Assembly (NCBI GenBank): GCA_035691285.1
Contig: DASSJI010000057.1
Coordinates: forward strand, 1-33,901
Source of the DNA: DATFEN01 sp035691285
GTDB taxonomy: Bacteria > Acidobacteriota > Vicinamibacteria > Fen-336
Direction of reading: 5' to 3'
DNA: 33,901 bases
The position numbers were made by a program, and so were the translations under genes. This document shows, one piece after another, positions 1 to 6,421 of this stretch. Every line of letters begins with the position of its first letter. The first letter of the stretch is position 1. The notes under the pieces are model-generated. The model made no database searches, was not told the origin of the DNA, and saw only the letters and a program-made list of their open reading frames with translations.

Positions 1-1
1 G

Positions 2-553
2 CACGACCTGCCGGTGATCGCGGGCTGCCTGCTGCTCGGCGCGGGGATGGCGATCATCTTCTCGACCGCGAACACCTTCCTCATGATCCCGTCCACGAAC
101 CTGGCCCGGGACATCTACCAGCGCTTCCTGAACCCGAAGGCGAGCGAGGCGCAGGTGGTGCTCTTCCAGCGCGTGATGATCGTCGCGCTCGGCGCGGCCG
201 CATACCTGCTCGCGACACGCTTCACCTCGATCCTGCAGATGGCATTCACCGCGTACACCATGGTCGGCGCCGGCCTGACGCCGGCCCTGCTGGCGGCGTT
301 CCTGTGGAAGCGCGTGACGCCGCAGGGGGGCACGGCCTCGATCGCGGTGGGAATGGGCGTGACGACCGCGATCACGGCCTTCCAGGAGCCGCTGTCCGCC
401 TGGCTCAGCCGATCGTGGGGCCGTGGGGTGGACGTGACCGAGTACATGATCTACCCCGCCGTGCTGGCCTCCGTCACGTGCCTCGTCGCCGTGAGCCTCC
501 TGACCCCCCCGTCTCCTGAGAAGAAGTGGCGGCCGTTCGTGGAGACCGCCTGA
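2..553 (+). CDS. Sodium:solute symporter family protein, C-terminal part (5' end outside window)
   Basis: The visible 183 residues are the C-terminal part of a polytopic membrane transporter. At least four hydrophobic segments alternate with short loops. The stretch around NLARDIYQRF, followed by helices and the loop WKRVTPQGG, is typical of the SSS (SLC5-like) family, which couples uptake of a small solute to the sodium gradient. The substrate cannot be told from this fragment. The frame is open from base 2, so the gene begins upstream of the window. Its stop codon lies only a few bases before the most likely start of the TldE/PmbA gene, so the two are probably co-transcribed. The family call is fairly secure; the specificity is unknown. 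Confidence 0.85.
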   Translation, partial: HDLPVIAGCLLLGAGMAIIFSTANTFLMIPSTNLARDIYQRFLNPKASEAQVVLFQRVMIVALGAAAYLLATRFTSILQMAFTAYTMVGAGLTPALLAAFLWKRVTPQGGTASIAVGMGVTTAITAFQEPLSAWLSRSWGRGVDVTEYMIYPAVLASVTCLVAVSLLTPPSPEKKWRPFVETA

Positions 554-555
554 GC

Positions 556-1896
556 TTGGACCACCGCAACCTGGCCGAGGACCTGCTGCGCTCCGCGCGG
601 CAGGCAGGCGCGAGCGATGCCGACGTGGTCATTGCCGCCGGGACCGACTTCTCGGTCACGGTGCGCAGGGGCGAGGTCGAGAAGCTGACCGACGCCGGCA
701 GCAAGGCGCTGGGCTTGCGGGTCTTCGTCGGCCGGCGTACGGCGATCTCGTACACCTCCGACCTCTCGAAGGCCGCCCTCGACGCCCTCGTCCGGGACAC
801 GGTGACGATGGCGCGCGCCACCGGCGAGGACGACGCCGCCGGCCTGCCGGACGAGACCGAGCCCGCCGAGGAGATCGACCTGCAGATCCACGATCCTTCG
901 CCCCTCGCGCTCCCTACCGGCGAGCGCATCGCGTGGGCGCGCAGGGCCGAGGCCGCGGCCCTCTCCGCCTCCCCCGAGATCGCCAACTCCGAAGGAGGCT
1001 CGTTCTCGTGCGGCGAGGACACGGTGGTGCTGGCCAATACCCGCGGCTTCCTCGGCTCCTACCGGAGCTCGACCGTCTCGGCGTCGGTCGTGCCGGTGGC
1101 CGAGCGCGACGGCCACAAGGAGCGCGACTACTGGTACACGAGCGGGCGCGGCCTCTCCGACCTGCTGACGCCCGAGGAGGTCGGCCGGATCGCCGCCGAG
1201 CGCACACTGCGCCGCCTCGGGGCGCGCAAGGTCGCGACCGCCGAGCTGCCGGTCGTGTTCGACCCGGAGACCGCGGCGGACCTGCTCGGCCACGTGTTCG
1301 GTGCGCTTTCGGGATACGCCGTCTACCGGGGCGCCACGTTCCTGAAGGGCCGTCTGGGAGAGGCGGTGGCGTCGCCCCTCGTCACGGTGGTGGACGACGG
1401 CCGCCGCGTCCGCGGCCTCGGCTCGCGGCCCTTCGACGGCGAGGGCCTGCGCACGCGCCGCAACGTGCCCATCGAGAACGGCGTGCTGCGCTCCTTCCTG
1501 TGCGACGCCTACGCGGCGCGCAAGATCGGCGGACGGCCCGGCGGCTGCGCCCGGCGCGGCGTGGCCGGGGCTCCCTCGGTGGGCGCCGGCAACCTCTCCT
1601 TCGCTCCGGGCGACAGGAGCCCCGGCGCGATCGTCGGCGAGGTCCAGCGCGGGCTCTACGTCACCGACTTGATCGGCTTCGGCGTGAACCTCGTCTCGGG
1701 GGATTACTCGCAGGGCGCGGCCGGGCAGTGGATCGAGAACGGCCGCTTCGTCCATCCTGTCCACGAGGTCACGATCGCGGGCAACCTGAAGGAGATGCTG
1801 CTCGCCATCGACGCCGTGGGCGACGACCTCGTCTGGCGCGGCTCGACGGCCTCCCCCACCCTGCGCGTGGCGCGAATGACCGTGGCGGGCGTCTGA
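556..1896 (+). CDS. pmbA: TldE/PmbA family protein (TldD/TldE protease, non-catalytic-type subunit)
   Basis: This 446-residue protein matches the TldD/PmbA family across its length. The C-terminal third has the conserved pattern with GNLSFAPG, the segment GVNLVSGDYSQGAAGQW, and TIAGNLKEML near the end. There is no HExxxH zinc motif, which in the known heterodimer belongs to TldD, so this is the TldE/PmbA-type partner. In Escherichia coli the pair degrades unfolded small proteins and matures the microcin B17 and CcdA peptides. I placed the start at TTG 556, just after the symporter stop, because it gives the normal N-terminus length. GTG 526 is an in-frame alternative that would overlap the symporter by 28 bases. 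No tldD gene is visible in the window. Confidence 0.9.
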   Translation: MDHRNLAEDLLRSARQAGASDADVVIAAGTDFSVTVRRGEVEKLTDAGSKALGLRVFVGRRTAISYTSDLSKAALDALVRDTVTMARATGEDDAAGLPDETEPAEEIDLQIHDPSPLALPTGERIAWARRAEAAALSASPEIANSEGGSFSCGEDTVVLANTRGFLGSYRSSTVSASVVPVAERDGHKERDYWYTSGRGLSDLLTPEEVGRIAAERTLRRLGARKVATAELPVVFDPETAADLLGHVFGALSGYAVYRGATFLKGRLGEAVASPLVTVVDDGRRVRGLGSRPFDGEGLRTRRNVPIENGVLRSFLCDAYAARKIGGRPGGCARRGVAGAPSVGAGNLSFAPGDRSPGAIVGEVQRGLYVTDLIGFGVNLVSGDYSQGAAGQWIENGRFVHPVHEVTIAGNLKEMLLAIDAVGDDLVWRGSTASPTLRVARMTVAGV

Positions 1897-2000
1897 GCCG
1901 CGGCGGAAACACTTCTTCACACCCGCGACAAGCCCCCGAAAGGCCGCCGGCCGATCTTCGAGGAAGCCGGGTCGGAGATTCCCCGGCCAGGAGGGTCGAG

Positions 2001-2510
2001 ATGAGCGAGACGAGCTGGACGCGCCGGGCGTTCTGGCTGGGAGGCGGCAGCCTGGCCGCCGCCGCCGCCTTCATCGGGCTGCAGCCGAGGGCGTGGGCCT
2101 TCCACCGCGGCATGGGCGGGCTCGGAGGCCACCACGGCGGCTTCGGGCACCGCTTCCTCGGCGACCCCGAGGCGGCCAAGGAGCGGGCTTCGCTGGCCGT
2201 CGACTGGGTGCTCAAGACCGTGGACGGCAGCGAGGAGCAGCGACAGCAGGCGAAGGCCGTGACGGATCGCGCGATCGATGCGCTCGCCCCGATCGCCGAG
2301 AAGCACAAGGGCTTCCGCCAGGCGATCGCCCGCGAGCTGGCCAAGCCCAGCCTCGACCGCGCCGAGCTGGAGCGGCTGCGCCAGGAGGAGCTCAGGCTGG
2401 CCGACGAGGCCTCGCGGGCCGCGATCGCTGCGCTGGCCGACTTCGCCGAGGTGCTCCGGCCCGAGCAGCGCGCCGAGCTCCTGGACTGGGCCGAGCGGCT
2501 TCATCGTTAG
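2001..2510 (+). CDS. Exported His-rich Spy/CpxP/ZraP-like envelope stress protein
   Basis: This is a 169-residue secreted protein. The N-terminus has a Tat-like twin arginine (TRRAFW, R8-R9), a hydrophobic stretch, and a likely cleavage site after AWA (A33). The mature protein opens with a Gly/His-rich segment, residues 34-54 (H35, H44, H45, H50), suited to metal binding. The rest is charged helix ending in LRPEQRAEL, which resembles the LTxxQ-type repeat of the Spy/CpxP/ZraP periplasmic chaperones. It lies directly ahead of a response regulator and sensor kinase, as cpxP and zraP lie near theirs. A good Shine-Dalgarno (GGAGGG, 1991-1996) supports ATG 2001. The Spy-like call is inference from composition, size and context, since overall similarity in this family is low. 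Confidence 0.7.
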   Translation: MSETSWTRRAFWLGGGSLAAAAAFIGLQPRAWAFHRGMGGLGGHHGGFGHRFLGDPEAAKERASLAVDWVLKTVDGSEEQRQQAKAVTDRAIDALAPIAEKHKGFRQAIARELAKPSLDRAELERLRQEELRLADEASRAAIAALADFAEVLRPEQRAELLDWAERLHR

Positions 2511-2522
2511 GCCCCCACCCTG

Positions 2523-2544
2523 TCCCGCCCCCCAGGGGGCGGGA
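2523..2544 (+). terminator. Strong GC hairpin between the Spy-like gene and the response regulator
   Basis: A perfect 9-bp stem (TCCCGCCCC at 2523-2531, GGGGCGGGA at 2536-2544) closes a 4-base loop, starting 12 bases after the Spy-like stop codon. No T-run follows, so it may be an attenuator or an mRNA 3' end stabiliser rather than a classical intrinsic terminator. It lies just ahead of the putative promoter of the response regulator. Confidence 0.5.
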
Positions 2545-2550
2545 TAGGAT
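2545..2550 (+). promoter_or_regulatory. Putative -10 box (TAGGAT) for a leaderless response-regulator transcript
   Basis: TAGGAT fits the TANNNT -10 consensus and ends 7 bases before ATG 2558. A transcript from it would begin at or next to the start codon. The same hexamer overlaps AGGA, which could instead act as a weak ribosome-binding site 8 bases from the ATG, so the two readings compete. No clear -35 is visible because that position falls in the GC hairpin. Confidence 0.35.
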
Positions 2551-2557
2551 CGCCGCG

Positions 2558-3250
2558 ATGTCCGAGCGTCTCCTGCTCGTCGACGACGACGCGGCCCTCG
2601 CCTCCCTCCTCACCGAGTACCTGAAGCCGGTCGGCTACGAGGTGACCGTGGCATCCACGGCGGCCGACGGGCTGCGAAGGCTCGCCGCCGAGCCCTTCGC
2701 AGCGGTCCTCCTCGACGTGATGCTGCCCGACCAGGACGGCTTCGAGGTGTGCCGGAGGATCCGCGCGGTCTCCGACGTGCCCGTGCTCATGCTGACCGCA
2801 CGGGGTCAGGACGAGGACCGCATCGTGGGCCTGGAGCTGGGCGCCGACGACTACCTGCCCAAGCCCTTCAACCCGCGCGAGCTGCTGGCCCGGGTCCGTG
2901 CCGTGCTGAGGCGGCGACGGCCCGAGGCCGGGCGCGGCGCGTTCCGCTTCGGCCGTCTCGAGATCGACAAGGACGCCCGCGTCGCGCGCGTGGACGGCGA
3001 GGAGCGGCCGCTCACCGCGCATCAGTTCGACCTGCTCCTGGCCCTCGCCGAGTCCGCGGGCCGCGTCCTGAGCCGGGAGGCCCTCATGGCCCGCGTGCGG
3101 GGCGACGCGCTCGAGGCCTTCGACCGATCCATCGACGTCCACGTCTCGCGACTGCGGGCCGCCCTCGAGGACGATCCGAAACGGCCGCGCCGCATCCTCA
3201 CCGTGCGCGGTGCCGGCTACGTCTTCGCGAAGAAGCAGGACGAGGACTGA
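2558..3250 (+). CDS. OmpR/PhoB-family response regulator (CpxR-like)
   Basis: This 230-residue DNA-binding response regulator has an N-terminal receiver domain (about residues 1-120) with the acidic pocket D9-D11, phospho-acceptor D53, the switch residue T80, and K102 in the KPF motif. A short linker leads to a C-terminal winged-helix domain (about 130-228). That domain carries the OmpR-type signature SIDVHVSRLRAAL followed by the ILTVRGAGYVF wing. The ATG of the next gene, a histidine kinase, overlaps the TGA stop by one base, so the two are translationally coupled. With the Spy-like gene immediately upstream, the set resembles CpxP-CpxR-CpxA or ZraP-ZraS-ZraR logic. The probable target is the envelope-stress gene itself; this is inference. 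Confidence 0.93.
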   Translation: MSERLLLVDDDAALASLLTEYLKPVGYEVTVASTAADGLRRLAAEPFAAVLLDVMLPDQDGFEVCRRIRAVSDVPVLMLTARGQDEDRIVGLELGADDYLPKPFNPRELLARVRAVLRRRRPEAGRGAFRFGRLEIDKDARVARVDGEERPLTAHQFDLLLALAESAGRVLSREALMARVRGDALEAFDRSIDVHVSRLRAALEDDPKRPRRILTVRGAGYVFAKKQDED

Positions 3251-4494
3251 TGCGTCGCCTGTCACACCAGATCTACTTGACCGTCGTGGGCGTGCTGGTG
3301 CTGTTCGCGCTCCTCGTGTCCGGGACGTGGTTCTTCGCGCTGCCCTGGCGGGAGGAGCAGGGGCTCGCTGAGGGCTACGCCTCGACGGTGGCTGAGCTGC
3401 TGCCGGCTCCGGAGCGGCCGCCGGTGGAGCTCCAGGCGGCGGTGGCCCGTCTCGCCGCGCGGCTGCGCATCGACGCCGCCGTCTTCAGCGCGGACGGGAC
3501 GCCCCTCGCGTCCGCCGGCCGGCCGCTTCCGTCTCCCCAACCGGGCCGGTCCGGGAGCCACTGGCTGCGCCTGCGGGGCCGGGGCTTCGCCGTCGCCCTG
3601 CGCCTGCCCGACGGACGCTTCTTCGTCGCACGCAGCCCGCACGCCGCGATCCGCGGTCACGGCTCCTTCCTGGTCGCGCTCGGCCTGCTGGCGGCGGCCG
3701 TGGCTGTGGGCGCCTGGCCCGTGACCCGGCGCCTGACGCGCCGACTGGAGCGGCTCCGCCACCGCGTCGAGGACCTCGGCGGCGGCGACCTTCAGGCTCG
3801 GGCGACGATCGAAGGCAGGGACGAGGTCGCCGACCTCGCGAAGAGCTTCAACCGCGCCGCCGAGCGGATCGAGGACCTCGTCACGGCCGAGCGGCGCATG
3901 CTGGCCTTCGCGTCCCACGAGCTGCGCTCGCCCCTCGCGCGGCTGCGCGTCTCCCTCGAGATGATGGTCGCCGATCCGGCGCTGCGCGCCGGTGCGGAAC
4001 GCGACCTCGCCGAGCTGGACGGCCTGATCGGCGAGCTGCTCGAGGCCAGCCGGCTCACCGCCCTGGGCACCGGCGCCGCCGAGGACGTCGACCTGCTGGC
4101 CCTCGCCGCCGAGGAGGCGGCGCGCACGGGAGCCGATGCGGGAGGCGTGCCGGTCGTGGTGCGCGGCGATCCGCGCCTGCTGCGGCGACTCGTCCGCAAC
4201 CTGCTCGAGAACGGCCGTCGCCATGGCGGCGGCTCGGCTGTCGAGGCGCGGGTGGAGCCCGGCCGGCCCTCCGGTGCGCGCCTGACCGTGGCCGACCGCG
4301 GCCCAGGCGTGCCCGAGGCCGAGCGCGAGCGCATCTTCGAGCCGTTCCACCGCCCGTCCGGCACGGCGGAGAGCGGCGAGGGCTACGGCCTGGGCCTCGC
4401 CCTCGTCCGCCAGATCGCCCGCGCCCACGGGGGCGAGGCGCGCTGCCTGCCGCGCGAGGGCGGCGGCTCGCTGTTCGAGGTCGTGCTGGCCTGA
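3250..4494 (+). CDS. Membrane sensor histidine kinase (CpxA-like)
   Basis: This 414-residue sensor kinase is the partner of the preceding regulator. A transmembrane segment near residues 9-30 and another near 137-158 enclose a short periplasmic sensor loop. A HAMP linker follows (about 159-212), then the dimerisation/phospho-acceptor helix with H223 in SHELRSPLARLR. The ATPase domain shows the N box (RNLLENGRRHG), G1 (DRGPGVP), F box (IFEPFHRP) and G2 (GYGLGLALVRQIARAHGG). All catalytic motifs are present, so it should be active. The periplasmic loop of about 100 residues could bind the His-rich Spy-like protein or a metal; this is speculation from gene order. Confidence 0.93.
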   Translation: MRRLSHQIYLTVVGVLVLFALLVSGTWFFALPWREEQGLAEGYASTVAELLPAPERPPVELQAAVARLAARLRIDAAVFSADGTPLASAGRPLPSPQPGRSGSHWLRLRGRGFAVALRLPDGRFFVARSPHAAIRGHGSFLVALGLLAAAVAVGAWPVTRRLTRRLERLRHRVEDLGGGDLQARATIEGRDEVADLAKSFNRAAERIEDLVTAERRMLAFASHELRSPLARLRVSLEMMVADPALRAGAERDLAELDGLIGELLEASRLTALGTGAAEDVDLLALAAEEAARTGADAGGVPVVVRGDPRLLRRLVRNLLENGRRHGGGSAVEARVEPGRPSGARLTVADRGPGVPEAERERIFEPFHRPSGTAESGEGYGLGLALVRQIARAHGGEARCLPREGGGSLFEVVLA

Positions 4495-4564
4495 CCATCG
4501 CGTGGGCCTGCTCCAGTGTGCGCGGGCTTGCGCTGAGGCCGGCCCGCTCCCAGAATCGGCGCGT

Positions 4565-6379
4565 TTGTCCCACCTGCACGCGCCAAGCCGTCGCGTCGCC
4601 GTCCTGGCGCTCGCGCTCCTCCCGCTCGGCGGAGCCGCCTGCCGCCGCGAGCCGGCGCCATCTCAGGGAGCGCCGGCGCCCACGCCACCTCCGGTCCGCC
4701 TGGAGCCGCTAGAGGGAGAGGCCGGGGTGCTCGAGGGTGGCAACTCGACCCGGCTCAGGGCGATCCGGGCGGACCTGCCCTCGACGCTCTCGTGGCGCCT
4801 GGACGTGCCCCAGGGCATGGAGCTCGAGACCCATTTCTCGTTCGCCCCGGAGAAGCTCGACGCGCTCGCGGGGGCGAGCTGCGAGGCGCGCGTGGAGGCG
4901 GCGGGAGGGACGTCCCCGCCGCGCGTCCTGGTCCGGCAGCGGCTCGAGCCCAGGGCCGGCTGGCAGGTCCTGCGCGCCGACCTCGCGGCGTACGGCGCCC
5001 AGGCGATCGAGGTGCGCCTGGGCGCGAGCTGCACCCCGCGTGACCGCGGCCACGCGCTCCGCGGCGCGGCGCAGTGGGGCGTCCCCGTCATGTATCGGCC
5101 AGGGCAGGGGCTCAACCTGCTGCTAATCACGATCGACACGCTGCGCGCGGATCACCTGCGCGCCTACGGCTACCCGCGCGAGACGAGCCCCAGCATCGAC
5201 CACCTCGCCCGGCGCGGGATCCTGTTCCGCAACGCGGAGACCGTGCAGAGCGCCACCTGGCCAGCGCTGACGTCGCTCCACAGCTCCCTCTACCCGAGCG
5301 CTCACGGCGTCATCAGCAACGGCCGCAATCCGCCCCAGGGGCTCGTCACGCTGGCTTCGCTGCTCGACGCCCGTGGCTACAGCTGTTCCGCCTTCGTCAC
5401 GAACATGAAGCGCGCGACCCACCCCGGCTTCTCCCGGATCTTCGCTCCCCTGGGCGAGCAGGTCGCGGCCGACCGCAAGGCCGCCCAGGCCGCCGCCCGG
5501 CAGCTTCGCCTCGAGACCCGCCGCCCGTTCTTCATCTGGCTCCACCTGATCGGGCCGCATGGCGACTACGACCCGCCGCCGCCGTTCGACCGCGCGTTCA
5601 CGCGGCCTGGAGCGTCGGCGCTCGAGGCCAGCATCGCGGCGCTCGCCCGGGCCCGCGCCCGGAACACGAGCCTCGCGCCGGACGACGTGGCCCACGTCGT
5701 GGGCCTCTACGACGGCGAGATCCTGTGGGTGGACTCGCTGGTCGGAAGCGTGCTCGCGGCGCTCGGCGAGGCCGGCCTCGAGCGCAACACCCTGGTCGCG
5801 CTCACCGCCGACCACGGCGAGGATCTCTACGAGCATCATCGCCACTTCTTCCATTCGCCCTCGATGTACGCCTCGTCGCTGCGCGTCCCGCTGATCCTGT
5901 CCCTCCCGGGAGTCCTGCCGACGGGGGAGACGAGCGGGCACCTGGCGAGCATCGTCGACGTCGCCCCGACGCTCCTGTCGCTCCTCGGGCTTCCGCGGCC
6001 CGCCGGATTCCAGGGGGTCGACCTGCTGTCGGGCCGCTCCCTGCCCCGGGAGCCGGCGCGGACCCGGCTCTTCAGCGAGACGCACGGGAGCATCTACGCC
6101 GCACGGACCGCGGAATGGCGGCTCATCTTCAACCCCGAGCGGCTGCAGCCGGAGGCCCGCGGCGGGCCGTATCCCTTCGAGGCGGAGGAGCTCTACGACC
6201 GGCGCAGCGACCCCGCTGAGCAGCGCAACCTGGCGGCCGCGAGACCGGACATCGTCCAGGGCCTGACCCGCGAGATCCTGGAGTTCAAGCGCCTCAAGCT
6301 CGAGCCGACGGCCCCGATGCCGGAGGAGAGCGACGCCGAGACGCGCGAGGAGCTGCGCGCACTGGGCTACATCGACTAG
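4565..6379 (+). CDS. Exported sulfatase-fold hydrolase/transferase with an N-terminal extra domain
   Basis: This is a 604-residue alkaline-phosphatase-superfamily protein. From TTG 4565 it begins with a basic segment and a hydrophobic run ending in GGAAC, so it may be a lipoprotein, though the lipobox is imperfect. GTG 4502 is an alternative start with a longer, less convincing leader. About 150 residues of probable beta-sandwich precede the catalytic domain, which opens at LLLITIDTLRADHL (metal-binding aspartate). A second metal motif is TADHGEDLYEHH. At the usual formylglycine position the sequence reads T231-W-P-A-L instead of C/S-x-P-x-R, so a Thr nucleophile is predicted and classic sulfatase activity is doubtful. 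The C-terminus (ELRALGYID) is typical of this sulfatase-like group. The gene is convergent with the ADOP permease. Confidence 0.85.
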   Translation: MSHLHAPSRRVAVLALALLPLGGAACRREPAPSQGAPAPTPPPVRLEPLEGEAGVLEGGNSTRLRAIRADLPSTLSWRLDVPQGMELETHFSFAPEKLDALAGASCEARVEAAGGTSPPRVLVRQRLEPRAGWQVLRADLAAYGAQAIEVRLGASCTPRDRGHALRGAAQWGVPVMYRPGQGLNLLLITIDTLRADHLRAYGYPRETSPSIDHLARRGILFRNAETVQSATWPALTSLHSSLYPSAHGVISNGRNPPQGLVTLASLLDARGYSCSAFVTNMKRATHPGFSRIFAPLGEQVAADRKAAQAAARQLRLETRRPFFIWLHLIGPHGDYDPPPPFDRAFTRPGASALEASIAALARARARNTSLAPDDVAHVVGLYDGEILWVDSLVGSVLAALGEAGLERNTLVALTADHGEDLYEHHRHFFHSPSMYASSLRVPLILSLPGVLPTGETSGHLASIVDVAPTLLSLLGLPRPAGFQGVDLLSGRSLPREPARTRLFSETHGSIYAARTAEWRLIFNPERLQPEARGGPYPFEAEELYDRRSDPAEQRNLAAARPDIVQGLTREILEFKRLKLEPTAPMPEESDAETREELRALGYID

Positions 6380-6410
6380 GCGCCAGCGGCGGATAGCCCG
6401 TCAGGCGCCT
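6378..6410. terminator. Inverted repeat between convergent genes, possible bidirectional terminator
   Basis: AGGCGCC (6378-6384) and GGCGCCT (6404-6410) are perfect complements separated by 19 bases. The pair spans almost all of the 42-base gap between the convergent sulfatase-fold and ADOP genes. There is no T-run on either strand, so a terminator role is only plausible. Confidence 0.35.
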
Positions 6411-6421
6411 GGTAACGCCGC

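Noticed and set aside
4502..4564. GTG 4502 as the start of the first sulfatase-fold gene
   Set aside because: The added 21 residues are not signal-like and there is no ribosome-binding site; TTG 4565 gives a normal exported N-terminus. The choice is not certain.
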